From Arthrobacter sp. AQ5-06 (GTDB lineage Bacteria > Actinomycetota > Actinomycetes > Actinomycetales > Micrococcaceae), in the NCBI RefSeq assembly GCF_003287955.1, contig NZ_QMKP01000009.1:1-64000 (forward strand): a stretch of DNA of 64,000 nt, given 5' to 3'. A model generated the notes under the pieces. That model ran no database searches. It was given only the letters and a program-made list of their open reading frames with translations, and was not told the DNA's origin. Every line of letters begins with the position of its first letter. The first letter of the stretch is position 1. The position numbers were made by a program, and so were the translations under genes. This document shows, piece by piece, positions 27,717 through 36,492 of the stretch.

Positions 27717-28571
27717 TCAAACCGACTTCTTGAGCGTCCGCCCGACGATGGCCTGGGTCAGTGCATCGATCACTTCGGCGTTGGCCAGCGGGTTGCGGAT
27801 CAGGGTGAAATCGACGTCGCCCACCGGAGGCAGGTTAAACCGGCGGGTGATGATCAACAGGTCCTCGGGAACCAACGACGTCGGCATCACGGCAACGCCG
27901 ATGCCTGCCCGGAGTGCCGCCAGGACGCCACTGATCTGCCGGGTAGTGCACGTGATCCGCCACGTCCGCCCGCTTGATTCCAGCGCATCGATGGCCAATT
28001 TCCGGCTGAGGCTGGGGGACGGGTAGGCGATCAGGGGTACGGGATCCCCGGGCTCCAGGGACGTCTGCTCCAGTCCTACCCAGGAAAAGGTGTCGTGCTG
28101 GACCACGGTGCCGTCTTTGACGCCGGCCACCCACTTCACAAACACCAGGTCCAGCTGGCCGGCGTTGAGTTTCTTGTACAGCTGGTCGCTCTGGCCAACG
28201 GTGAGCTCGAGGTTGATCTGTGGATAGACCTGGCGGAACTCACGAAGGATCCGGGGGAGGCCGGTGATGGCCAGGTCATCGGCCGTGCCAAAACGCAGCC
28301 GGCCCCGCATGGCCGAGCCCGAGAAATATCGGGTGGCGGCATCGTGGGCCGAAAGGATGGTGCGCGCGAAGCCGGCCATCGCGTCCCCGTTGTCCGTCAG
28401 GCGGACATCGCGGGTGTCCCTGCTGACGAGGTTGCGCTTGGCAGCCGTCTCCAGCTTGCGGACGTGCTGGCTAACGGTCGGCTGTGCCAGGCTCAGGCGT
28501 TCCGCTGCCTTGGTGAAGCTGAGCGTCTCGGCCACAGCCAGGAACGAACGGAGCTGGGCGGGTTCGAACAC
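27717..28571 (-). CDS. LysR family transcriptional regulator
   Basis: 284 residues. The DNA-binding domain starts at once (FEPAQLRSFLAVAETLSFTKAA, then RLSLAQPTVSQHVRKLE) and is followed by the effector-binding domain. The frame opens at 28610, but GAGGAG six bases before the GTG at 28571 places the start there. It is divergent from an MFS transporter, with a T-N11-A dyad between them, so it probably controls that gene. Confidence 0.92.
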   Translation of the reverse strand: MFEPAQLRSFLAVAETLSFTKAAERLSLAQPTVSQHVRKLETAAKRNLVSRDTRDVRLTDNGDAMAGFARTILSAHDAATRYFSGSAMRGRLRFGTADDLAITGLPRILREFRQVYPQINLELTVGQSDQLYKKLNAGQLDLVFVKWVAGVKDGTVVQHDTFSWVGLEQTSLEPGDPVPLIAYPSPSLSRKLAIDALESSGRTWRITCTTRQISGVLAALRAGIGVAVMPTSLVPEDLLIITRRFNLPPVGDVDFTLIRNPLANAEVIDALTQAIVGRTLKKSV

Positions 28572-28625
28572 GATGGACTCCTCTTGCTGCCGGGCCGACT
28601 GTTCACCCACGTCAGAGTGGGTGTT

Positions 28626-28640
28626 ATTACACTTCGTAAT
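28626..28640. promoter_or_regulatory. LysR-type binding site (T-N11-A dyad)
   Basis: The perfect dyad attac-N5-gtaat holds the T-N11-A spacing (T at 28627, A at 28639) of LysR-regulator sites. It lies in the 162-base gap between the LysR gene and the divergent MFS gene, 55 bases from the regulator's start. Confidence 0.7.
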
Positions 28641-28733
28641 GGTAGTTATAGACGCGATAGGGCTACATAATCACCAGGAACCAGCCTAGCGTGGGAAGCA
28701 TCCCAGCCCGCCCGCTTCCCTGAGGACACCCCT

Positions 28734-30113
28734 GTGGCACCCCCACCGCCAACGTCGGCAACCGTCAGCCAGCCCGTCATCGATTCCGCTTCCGCCGCCT
28801 CCGCCCAGACCCAACCCATCGCCGTCGTCAGTGAACACCTTCCCTGGCGGCACACGTTTATCTCCCTGAGAGTCCCCAATTTCCGCATCTTCGCGATCGG
28901 GCACTTTGTCGCGGTCGTCGCCATCTGGATGCAGCGGATCGCCCAGGACTGGCTGGTGTTGGAACTGTCCGGTTCGGTCACCGCCGTGGGCATCACCGTG
29001 GCGTTGCAGTTCATGCCGTCGCTGCTTTTGGGGCCGTGGGGCGGCATGATGGCTGACCGGTTCGCCAAGCGCAGGATCCTCATCCTGTGCCAGAGCCTTG
29101 CCGCGGTGCTCGCGGCAGCGCTCGCGGTGCTTGCCCTCACCGGCGCCATCGAAGTGTGGCACGTGTACGTCATCGCACTGCTGCTGGGCCTGGTCACGGT
29201 GCTTGATCAACCCGCCCGGCAGGTGTTCGTCAACGAACTGGTAGGTCCCAGGTACCTACGGAACGCCATCAGCGTCAACTCCACCACGTTCCAGCTGGGC
29301 GGGCTGATCGGTCCGGCACTGGCGGGACTGCTGCTCACCGCCGTCGGCGCCGGCTGGGCCTTCGCCGCGAATGCGCTGGCGTGCTGCTCCACGGTGACCA
29401 TGCTGCTGCTCCTGCGTAAGGACCAGCTGTTCGTCAGCGCTCCCGCCCCCAAGAAGAAGGGCATGCTGCGGGAAGGACTGCAGTACGCGCTCAGCAAGCC
29501 CACCATCTACTGGCCGTGGCTGATGGCCGGCTTCATCTCCGTCTTCGCCATGAGCCTGCCCGTGCTGCTCGCCGCGTTCGCGGACCGCGTGTTCGACGTC
29601 GGCGCCGGCGGCTATGGCCTGCTGAACGCCCTGGTGGCACTGGGTGCGTTGGCCGGTGCCGTCGCGTCCACCCGGCGCCGCCAGTTGCGGCTCCGCTCCG
29701 TGGTGTTCTGCGCCGGAATGTATGGTCTGATGCTGTGCCTGGCCGCGCTGGCGCCGTCCATGGTGTGGTTCTGCGTGGTGATGGTCCTGTCCGGATTCTG
29801 GTGCCTGATGTTCCTCACCGGCTCCAACCAGCTGGTCCAGATCAGCTCCAACATGGGCATCCGGGGCCGGGTCATGAGCCTGTACATCATGGTGTTGATC
29901 GGCGGCCAGGCCATCGGCGGGCCCATGCTCGGCTGGATCGCCGAGCACGTGGACCCGCACGTGGCACTCGTGGTGTCCGGCGGGGTGCCGGCGCTCGCCG
30001 CGGTGACCGTCGCCGTCGTCCTCGCCCGAAAGGGCGCGCTGGCGCTCAGGGTTGATCTCAAGGACCGCCGCCACCCGCTGCGGATCGTCAGCAGGGTGGC
30101 CGCGGCAGCCTAA
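28734..30113 (+). CDS. MFS transporter (EntS-like)
   Basis: 459 residues with about twelve membrane helices. The A-type loop motif of the major facilitator superfamily is seen as GPWGGMMADRFAKRRIL after helix 2. The family resemblance is to the EntS/MFS_3 exporters of siderophores and drugs; that is an assignment from the general pattern (NELVGPRYLRNAISVNSTTFQ). The start is GTG at 28734 with GAGG ahead. The substrate is unknown. Its end overlaps the stop of the convergent gene by four bases. Confidence 0.9.
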   Translation: MAPPPPTSATVSQPVIDSASAASAQTQPIAVVSEHLPWRHTFISLRVPNFRIFAIGHFVAVVAIWMQRIAQDWLVLELSGSVTAVGITVALQFMPSLLLGPWGGMMADRFAKRRILILCQSLAAVLAAALAVLALTGAIEVWHVYVIALLLGLVTVLDQPARQVFVNELVGPRYLRNAISVNSTTFQLGGLIGPALAGLLLTAVGAGWAFAANALACCSTVTMLLLLRKDQLFVSAPAPKKKGMLREGLQYALSKPTIYWPWLMAGFISVFAMSLPVLLAAFADRVFDVGAGGYGLLNALVALGALAGAVASTRRRQLRLRSVVFCAGMYGLMLCLAALAPSMVWFCVVMVLSGFWCLMFLTGSNQLVQISSNMGIRGRVMSLYIMVLIGGQAIGGPMLGWIAEHVDPHVALVVSGGVPALAAVTVAVVLARKGALALRVDLKDRRHPLRIVSRVAAAA

Positions 30114-30991
30114 GCTGACCGGTCCGGACTGGCCAGTGCCTCCCGGACCGGTGTGTACGGGACCCCCGGCAGCTTGGTGCGTTCGATGGCGGCATCGAAG
30201 GACATATCGGCGGCACCCAGGTGGACGGCTCCGCCCAGAACTCGGCCCCACTGCGGTGCCACAAGCCGGGCCCCTGCCGCGGCGGCGCGAAGCAGTGGGA
30301 GCGGAAGCCGGACTGTCCGTCCGCCCCCGTTGCCTTCGATCAGCAGGGCCGCCAGCGCGTTCAAAGTCAGGTTGTCTGGCCCGCCGACGTCCACAGCCTG
30401 ACCGTTCAGCCTGCCTTCGAGGGCGAAACGGCCTGCGGCGGCCAAATCCCGGGCGCTGACAAAGTTGACCGGATTGTCCCCGCGCCCGAACACCACGGCA
30501 ACGCCACTCTTCCGCAGCGATTCACCCATGATCGCCGTGTACGTTTCCAGGATGGTGGTGGGCCGCAAAATGGTCCACTCAAGGCTGCTGCCCAGCAACT
30601 GCCGCTCGGCCGCGAACTTCATCCGTGCCAGCTCCAGCGGGTGTGATGCCGACGCTCCGCGCATCGAGAAGAGCACAAACTGCCGGACGCCAACCGCCTC
30701 CGCGGCCTTCATCAGGTTGATATTGCCGCCGCGGTCCACGGCCGACGGAGTGCTGCCGGATTGCGGGCCGAAGCCACTCACGGCGGAGACGACGGCGGTG
30801 CAACCGCTAAGTGCGCTGGCCAGATCCGCCGGGTTCTCCGCGTCCCCGATGACGGCGTTCAGGCCTGCTTCCTTGAGCGCGGACGCCTTGTCGCTGCTCC
30901 GGGTGAGTATCCGGAACGGCATTCTGGCGTCCTGCAAAACGTGAGCGAGAACGCTCCCAAGGGTGCCGGTTCCGCCGGCCATCAGGATCAT
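30110..30991 (-). CDS. NmrA-like NAD(P)-binding protein
   Basis: 293 residues, atypical short-chain dehydrogenase. The Rossmann motif is GGTGTLGSVLAHVL (6-19). It lacks a YxxxK catalytic pair in the usual place and has FVLFSMRGASASHPLELARMK, so it fits the NmrA/HSCARG or complex-I NDUFA9-like NAD(P)-sensor group rather than an active reductase. The open frame goes back to 31204; the ATG at 30991 begins directly at the Rossmann fold, so I chose it. No operon partner is clear. Confidence 0.87.
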   Translation of the reverse strand: MILMAGGTGTLGSVLAHVLQDARMPFRILTRSSDKASALKEAGLNAVIGDAENPADLASALSGCTAVVSAVSGFGPQSGSTPSAVDRGGNINLMKAAEAVGVRQFVLFSMRGASASHPLELARMKFAAERQLLGSSLEWTILRPTTILETYTAIMGESLRKSGVAVVFGRGDNPVNFVSARDLAAAGRFALEGRLNGQAVDVGGPDNLTLNALAALLIEGNGGGRTVRLPLPLLRAAAAGARLVAPQWGRVLGGAVHLGAADMSFDAAIERTKLPGVPYTPVREALASPDRSA

Positions 30992-31058
30992 GACTGCACG
31001 CTTTCCGAGATGGTCGCTGTGATGAGAACAATAGTACTTCGGCGGAAAGTAGACGAGC

Positions 31059-32213
31059 CTAAGCGGGCAGGTGCGGGTACTCGGCCTCGCGCCGCTGGAA
31101 CTCCAGCACGTCCTTGTTGAGGACCACGCCGTCGCGGATTTCGATGGCGCGGGAAATGGTTTCGTTCCCGTCCCACTCCGCGGGGCCGCCGATGACCATC
31201 TCAAGGAACGGCAGCAGGGCCTGGCTGATCTCCCAGCTGGAGGAATTCCAGAGGTAGGACGGGCTGTGGTCCACCGCGTAGTAGTTGATGTGGTCGCCGA
31301 TGGTGAACATCGGTTCAGCGAACGTGGTGGAGCGCGCCCAGCTGAAGCCCATTCCCTCGTCGCATGACACGTCGACCACCAGGCTGCCCGGGCTGAACGC
31401 CGCGAGGTCCTCAGTCCGCAAATACGTCAGTGGATTGTTTGGATCCTGCAGCGTGCAGTTGACCACGATGTCGCTCTCGGCCAGGAACGGCGCCAGCGGA
31501 ACCCTGCCCCGCTCGGTGATGACCTGGCTCAGGAAGGGGGCCTTGTCGTCGTGATCAAACTGGACGATGTTCACTGAGTGGATCGGGGCGCCAACGGCGG
31601 CGACCCCCCGGTTGGTGAGCACCTGGACGTCGTGGATGCCATGCGCGTTCAGCGCGGTCACGGCGCCGCGGGCAGTAGCGCCGAAGCCGATCACCACGGC
31701 ACTGAGCCGGCGGCCGTAGTCACCCGTGGAGCCGGTGAGCGACAGCGCATGAAGCACCGAGCAGTACCCGGCAAGCTCGTTGTTTTTGTGGAATACGTGA
31801 AGCCCGAAGCCGCCGTCGCTCGCCCAGTGGTTCATTGCTTCGAAGGCAATGAGCGTGAGCTTCTTGTCGATGGCCAACTGGGTGATGGCGCGGTCCTGGA
31901 CACAGTGCGGCCAGCCCCAAAGGATCTGGCCGTCCCGTAGTTCCGCGAGGTCCTCCGGCTGCGGTTTGGGCAGGAGGACGACGTCGGCCTCCGCCAGCAG
32001 CGCTTCCTTGGTGGCCATTTTGCCCACGAGGGTTGCGAGGTGGTCATCTGAGACGCCGAAACGCTCTCCATAACCCTGCTCCAGGATGATGCGCTGGCGC
32101 AGTTCCGGAACGATCCGCTCGAAATGCAGGGGGTGGATGGGGAGGCGGCGTTCGTCCGGTTTCCGGGTGGAGGCCAGGACGCCGAGGGTCAGGTGGCTCT
32201 GTTGGCCACTCAC
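31059..32213 (-). CDS. N5-(carboxyethyl)ornithine synthase-like / AlaDH-PNT family enzyme
   Basis: 384 residues with the two-domain fold of alanine dehydrogenase and transhydrogenase alpha subunits (VVIGFGATARGAVTALNAHG is the NAD-binding turn). The N-terminal RKPDERRLPIHPLHFERI and the closing YLWNSSSWEISQALLPFLE match the subgroup named after N5-(carboxyethyl)ornithine synthase, which reductively couples pyruvate to an amino group. The biochemical assignment is by family only. The start is GTG, whose first bases overlap the stop of the upstream 45-residue gene (GTGA), so translation is coupled. Confidence 0.85.
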   Translation of the reverse strand: MSGQQSHLTLGVLASTRKPDERRLPIHPLHFERIVPELRQRIILEQGYGERFGVSDDHLATLVGKMATKEALLAEADVVLLPKPQPEDLAELRDGQILWGWPHCVQDRAITQLAIDKKLTLIAFEAMNHWASDGGFGLHVFHKNNELAGYCSVLHALSLTGSTGDYGRRLSAVVIGFGATARGAVTALNAHGIHDVQVLTNRGVAAVGAPIHSVNIVQFDHDDKAPFLSQVITERGRVPLAPFLAESDIVVNCTLQDPNNPLTYLRTEDLAAFSPGSLVVDVSCDEGMGFSWARSTTFAEPMFTIGDHINYYAVDHSPSYLWNSSSWEISQALLPFLEMVIGGPAEWDGNETISRAIEIRDGVVLNKDVLEFQRREAEYPHLPA

Positions 32214-32347
32214 TTCTTTTTGGCGGCCTTGGACGTGATGTCCAGGGAGGTGGCCGGCGCTCCGGCGGCCCGCTTGTCGGCGCGCTTTTCTTTGATGGAC
32301 TTGCCGGCTTTTTTGGATGCTGCTTGACGCGGGGACTTGTCAGCCAT
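32210..32347 (-). CDS. 45-residue basic microprotein
   Basis: A 45-codon gene with 11 lysines and several arginines (MADKSPRQAASKKAGKSIKE onwards, ending SKAAKKK). The net charge is strongly positive and it has no hydrophobic core. AGGAG lies seven bases before the ATG at 32347. Its stop overlaps the GTG of the following gene in GTGA, so the pair is an operon and translationally coupled. I do not know its function; a nucleic-acid or ribosome contact is a guess from charge. Confidence 0.85.
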   Translation of the reverse strand: MADKSPRQAASKKAGKSIKEKRADKRAAGAPATSLDITSKAAKKK

Positions 32348-32470
32348 GATTGCTCCTGTAGCGGAACCGAAGAGGTTCCTGACTTCTGACGATACACGGC
32401 GGGACCTAACAGGCCGCCGGGAAATGGCCGCGGGGGAGCCAGTGCCGATGAGCCTGCGCGCCGGGCCATT

Positions 32471-32788
32471 GTGCCCGCGGGTTCCCGGTGTGAAAACGGG
32501 GCTCTGGGCTTTGTGCCGGGCAGGCCTGCGGAACTACAGGACCAGGTGGCGGACCGGTCCTGGACCGAAACACACGAAACCCGCACCGAAACCATCACCT
32601 GTTCCTGCGTGGTGTATCCCGTGGCGGACAGTACCCGGCTGACCGTGACTGCGCAGTACGTTCCCAGAGGAATCGGGCGCATGTTTTCCGGAGCCAAGGA
32701 GGGCGCCTGCCGAAAACAGGAGACTGCCCGGCTGGCGACGCTGAAGAAGGCCGTGGAACTGGACATCAGGAAGGCCAGAAGCAGCTAG
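32471..32788 (+). CDS. Hypothetical protein, possible small gene
   Basis: An open frame of 105 residues from a GTG without a clear ribosome binding site. The first ~20 residues look random, but from about residue 30 the sequence (RSWTETHETRTETITCSCVV, then LTVTAQYVPRGIGRMFSGAK) has the strand-like alternation of a real beta domain and a helical, charged C-terminus. It may be the end of a larger or diverged gene. No family is recognised and I am unsure that it is expressed. Confidence 0.4.
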   Translation: MPAGSRCENGALGFVPGRPAELQDQVADRSWTETHETRTETITCSCVVYPVADSTRLTVTAQYVPRGIGRMFSGAKEGACRKQETARLATLKKAVELDIRKARSS

Positions 32789-32828
32789 GAATCGCTGCGG
32801 CGGTGCGAAAGCAGTGGTGCGAAGACTT

Positions 32829-32902
32829 TGGAGCGGCTGACGGGAATCGGACCCGCGTATCAAGCTTGGGAAGCTAGCGCTCTACCATTGAGCTACAGCC
32901 GC
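32829..32902 (-). tRNA. tRNA-Gly (CCC), CCA encoded
   Basis: On the minus strand the sequence folds as a cloverleaf: acceptor gcggctg with cagccgc, D-arm tagctcaatggtagagc, anticodon loop ttcccaa with CCC at 32868-32870, and T-arm cgggtccgattcccg. The CCA end is encoded (32829-32831). The T-loop reads tccgatt instead of the usual ttcgatt. Confidence 0.97.
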
Positions 32903-33152
32903 ATCGCCCCGTTTTGAGCGGGGCAGAACTTAGCTTAGCGCAGATGCGATCCCGCGCCCGCAACTGTGACCACGCACTGGACCGTGTCCGCCGGGATGGC
33001 CCGGACCCGCCGCGTCATCCAGTAACTCTTCAATAACGGCGGCGTCGGTGGCTAGGTCCGGGGCGGGCCATGTGGCTACTCTGAACGCGTTAGCTGCGGT
33101 GTCATGGGGGTGGGGCGGGCTGCCACCTGACCAGCGCTAACTAAGGACTCCC

Positions 33153-33596
33153 ATGGCATTTGCAGAGCACGAGGTGCTTATCCGGTGCGACGCAATGACC
33201 GTCTACACATTCCTGGTGAACGGAATGAACCTTCCCCTATGGCGCAAGGGTATCCGCAGCATCGGCCTGATATCCGGTGCCGCCGGAACCAAGGGCGCCG
33301 TCTACCGGCAGACAACGACGGGCCGGTCAGGACGGACCATCCCCGCCGACTTCGAAATAACCCAGGCCAGGCCCGGCGCCGAGATCCAGTTCCGCGTGAT
33401 CTCGGGACCGTCACAGCCCACCGGCGGCTACTACCTCAGCACCGAACCGGCCGGCACCCGGGTCAGGTTCGCCCTCGAATACCAGCCCAAAGGCCTCCTG
33501 GGCCTGATGAACACCGGCATCCAGCGCACCATCAAGGCGGAAGTGTCCCAGCTCGCGCGGCTCAAAGATGTCCTGGAAATGCGGACGGCGGCCTGA
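33153..33596 (+). CDS. SRPBCC / polyketide-cyclase-like protein
   Basis: 147 residues of the START/Bet v 1-like superfamily (a small beta-sheet wrapped round a long helix that forms a ligand pocket). The opening EHEVLIRCDAMTVYTFLVNG and the closing long helix (TIKAEVSQLARLKDVLEMR) are typical. The ligand is unknown. No partner gene is evident; it sits alone between the tRNA and a convergent secreted protein. Confidence 0.85.
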   Translation: MAFAEHEVLIRCDAMTVYTFLVNGMNLPLWRKGIRSIGLISGAAGTKGAVYRQTTTGRSGRTIPADFEITQARPGAEIQFRVISGPSQPTGGYYLSTEPAGTRVRFALEYQPKGLLGLMNTGIQRTIKAEVSQLARLKDVLEMRTAA

Positions 33597-33599
33597 GGG

Positions 33600-35333
33600 C
33601 TACTGCGCCAGCCGCTGGCCCGCCCAGCTTCCGGTAATGTTCGACGGCGACGCCAGGCTTCCGGCGCTCAGGTCCCAGTACTGCACCACATCATTGGCCC
33701 GGCGCAGTACCACTCCCGTGGAGTTCAGGGCTGTCACGTCGCGCAGCGGACGGATCCCGGTGACATCAGTCCAGCCGGTGGCGACGGTGGGCCGCACTTC
33801 GACGCGTGGCGCCGGAGTGCCTGCTCCGCGGTAAAGCTGCACGCCGCCGTCGACCTTTATCGCCAGGAGATCCTGGAAACCGTCGGCGTCATAATCAACC
33901 ATGCCCAGCTTCCTGGCCGTCACTCCGGTCGCCATGGTTGTGCGCGAGGACATGTCGGCGAGGCCCACATTCGGGTAGAGGAACAGGTTGCCGGCGGTAT
34001 CCAACGCGACGAGTTGGGGCAGGCGGTTGTTGGCACACCAGCCGCCCACAGCCAGCGTGAACGTTGACCAGCCGGACTGACCCAGAGTGACCGACGACTG
34101 GAACCCGCCGGTGGCGATGCCTCGGTGGAGGGTCAGCCGGCCGTCGTTCCACTGCGTCAGGAGGTCATAGGCGCCGTCGCGGTCCCAGTCGGGGGTGAAC
34201 ACTTCCTTGGCCGTTCCGAAACCGGAGCCGATGACCTTGTCGGGCCCGTAGGTCCGGTTCCCTGTGGAAGGACGGTTAATGAGCTGGCCTGACGCGTTGA
34301 TGGTCACAAGGTCGGCGGCACTGTTGATGGCCGCGCTGGCCAGATTCAGGGTGGGCGGCATGTGCTTGACCGCCGGGTCGCACACGGTTGGCGCCGCGGC
34401 GGGGAAGGCGCCCCCGCCGGTGGGGCTGCCCCCGGGTGATGTGACGGTGCCGGCGGGCAGGGTGGTGTAGCCGAAGAAGTTCACCACGCCCCAGATGGTG
34501 TACAGACTGTCCGTGTAGGAGATCCCGGCGCCCATGACGTTGAAGCGCGGATCGAGCAGCATGGCGTTGTGCCCGGGAGAGCCTTTCCACCACTCCACCA
34601 GCTTCGCCGCGTCGCGGTCTGTACGGATGGCGATGACCTCGCCGGCACCATTGTTCGGGTTCAAGGCGCGGGGATCCGTCCAGAAGCTGGCGCGATGCTC
34701 GATCACTTCCCGGGTGGCAATGCTGTCGGACCATTCCTGGGCCATGCCGGCCACCGTGGGGTGGTACTTGACCGGTGCCAGGCCGTTGGCCACCCGGTAT
34801 TCGTTGATCTTGGTGAATACCGTGAGGATGGCGGCCGCGTTGTTGTCCGGGACGAGGGCTTCGGTGCCAAGAGATTCGGTAGTGAGCGATTCCGTTGCGG
34901 GGGCTGGCGCGGCGGGAGCCGCGGTTTTGTTGTGGGCCAGTTCAGATTCGGGGGCCCAGAGCGGCGGCACGGAGGGCGGCTCGGGCGCGACTGGTTCGGC
35001 GATGGTGGTCACGGGTGCAGCCACCGCCGCCGCCGGCGGCTCCGTTGCGGTGCCTGGCGTGCCGTCGTCACCGGTGGGCGACGCCGGGGTGATCACCGGA
35101 TCCACTGCTGGGGTGAGCGGAGACCCGGTGCGGGTGTCCGCGTCGGCCGCACCGCCGTCGTCGTCCGCTGTTCCCGCCGGGCCCAACGTGACCGCGCGGG
35201 GCCCCAGGGCACCCGCCTGGACTGACGGCTGATCCACCGGCGGACCGGAATACATGCCGGGGGCCGGGGACACGAGTGCGAGCGCGCATAACATCGCCAC
35301 GACGGCGGGCGCCGCAAATTTATTCAAAACCAA
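33600..35333 (-). CDS. Secreted CAP-domain protein with FG-GAP/VCBS repeats
   Basis: 577 residues. The N-terminal hydrophobic segment ([20 protein letters not shown]) is a signal peptide. About 120 Pro/Ala/Thr-rich linker residues follow, then a CAP/SCP domain (about 170-290; [44 protein letters not shown], HxxH-like positions). The rest is a putative VCBS/FG-GAP beta-propeller ([40 protein letters not shown]). It is most likely exported to the cell surface or medium. The role is unknown. Confidence 0.88.
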   Translation of the reverse strand: MVLNKFAAPAVVAMLCALALVSPAPGMYSGPPVDQPSVQAGALGPRAVTLGPAGTADDDGGAADADTRTGSPLTPAVDPVITPASPTGDDGTPGTATEPPAAAVAAPVTTIAEPVAPEPPSVPPLWAPESELAHNKTAAPAAPAPATESLTTESLGTEALVPDNNAAAILTVFTKINEYRVANGLAPVKYHPTVAGMAQEWSDSIATREVIEHRASFWTDPRALNPNNGAGEVIAIRTDRDAAKLVEWWKGSPGHNAMLLDPRFNVMGAGISYTDSLYTIWGVVNFFGYTTLPAGTVTSPGGSPTGGGAFPAAAPTVCDPAVKHMPPTLNLASAAINSAADLVTINASGQLINRPSTGNRTYGPDKVIGSGFGTAKEVFTPDWDRDGAYDLLTQWNDGRLTLHRGIATGGFQSSVTLGQSGWSTFTLAVGGWCANNRLPQLVALDTAGNLFLYPNVGLADMSSRTTMATGVTARKLGMVDYDADGFQDLLAIKVDGGVQLYRGAGTPAPRVEVRPTVATGWTDVTGIRPLRDVTALNSTGVVLRRANDVVQYWDLSAGSLASPSNITGSWAGQRLAQ

Positions 35334-35444
35334 CCCCAGATCAGTTCAGTTGTACCAACCGGGAGACCATCCGGCGGCTGTCATTCTGAGGCAACATTAG
35401 CCCCACGCCGCGACAGCAACAATGCATGCGGTATTTTGGGAGGC

Positions 35445-36020
35445 GTGCTGATCTCTGACCGCGACATTCGTGCCGAACTAGACTCCCAACGGATCGTCCT
35501 CGAACCGTACGATCCCGAGATGGTCCAGCCGTCGTCGGTGGACGTGCGGATCGACCGGTTTTTCCGACTTTTCGACAACCATAAGTACGCGCATATCGAC
35601 CCCGCGGAAGAGCAGCCCGAGCTGACGCGGCTGGTGGAGGTGGAGAGCGGTGAGCCGTTCATCCTGCACCCCGGCGAGTTTGTGCTGGGCTCCACTTACG
35701 AGACCGTCACGCTGCCGGACGATATTGCTGCGCGGTTGGAAGGCAAGTCCTCGCTGGGCCGTCTGGGCTTGCTGACGCACTCGACGGCCGGGTTTATTGA
35801 TCCGGGATTTTCCGGCCACGTCACGTTGGAGCTGTCCAACATGGCCACGCTGCCTATCAAGCTCTGGCCTGGCATGAAGATCGGCCAGCTGTGCTTCTTC
35901 CGGCTGACCTCTGCTGCTGAGTTTCCTTACGGCTCCGGCGAATACGGCAACCGCTACCAGGGCCAGCGCGGGCCGACAGCCAGCCGCAGCCACCTGAACT
36001 TCCACCGCACCGAGGTCTGA
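35445..36020 (+). CDS. dcd: dCTP deaminase (dUMP-forming type)
   Basis: 191 residues. It deaminates dCTP and supplies dUMP for dTMP synthesis; the actinobacterial form also hydrolyses the triphosphate, making dUMP directly. The active-site segments are present: [17 protein letters not shown], the catalytic [18 protein letters not shown], and the C-terminal [11 protein letters not shown] lid. The GTG at 35445 gives the standard MLISDRDIR start; a TTG nine bases upstream is in frame but GGGAGG lies between them. A small hairpin with ccctc/gaggg arms follows the stop. Confidence 0.95.
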   Translation: MLISDRDIRAELDSQRIVLEPYDPEMVQPSSVDVRIDRFFRLFDNHKYAHIDPAEEQPELTRLVEVESGEPFILHPGEFVLGSTYETVTLPDDIAARLEGKSSLGRLGLLTHSTAGFIDPGFSGHVTLELSNMATLPIKLWPGMKIGQLCFFRLTSAAEFPYGSGEYGNRYQGQRGPTASRSHLNFHRTEV

Positions 36021-36145
36021 CCCTCTTCCATCGAGGGACCAGGTCTCGGCGCTAACCTCGTCGAAGAGTCGAAGAGATGGCGACAAAGGGTCATGGGGCA
36101 GTCGGGCTGGCAGCCGTCCCGCGGACGCGTTGCCTAAAAATGCCG

Positions 36146-36368
36146 TCAGTCCGCGTCGTTGACGCCGCTGGTGTTGATGGAGCCGTTGACGCCTGCCGGG
36201 AAGAATCCTCCGGAGGTGACCTGCTCGGGATTCAGGTACGCGATGTTCAGCACCTGGGCAGCGGTGCGGCTGGAAGGCCACACCATCACCGCTGACACCG
36301 GCACCGCGTTCGACGCCATCCTCAAACCCGGAACCGGCAACATGCATGGCATCATCACCGTGAAATGA
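36146..36368. pseudogene. Possible remnants of two genes, opposite strands
   Basis: The 470-base gap between dcd and the next gene holds two short coding-like tails. On the minus strand, about 36146-36262 reads QVLNIAYLNPEQVTSGGFFP and onward to a stop; on the plus strand, about 36265-36368 reads RLEGHTITADTGTAFDAILK and onward to a stop. Both have GC-rich third positions and protein-like composition, and both lose their coding character where they meet near 36264. I cannot name either family. They look like the 3' ends of two convergent or deleted genes. Confidence 0.35.
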
Positions 36369-36492
36369 CTCGTCACGAGACGTGCCCAGGTTCCTGCCAG
36401 AACCGTGTTAGTAGGTCCATCCAGCGCCCGCGTTCGAAATACGTAAGGATTCCACCCGCACCGGCCACGGCCCGGGTTGGCATGATGGGGTC

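Noticed and set aside
30110..31204. Longer start for the NmrA-like gene (364 codons)
   Set aside because: The extra 71 codons are unrelated in composition and overlap the next gene's end; the Rossmann fold begins at the ATG at 30991.
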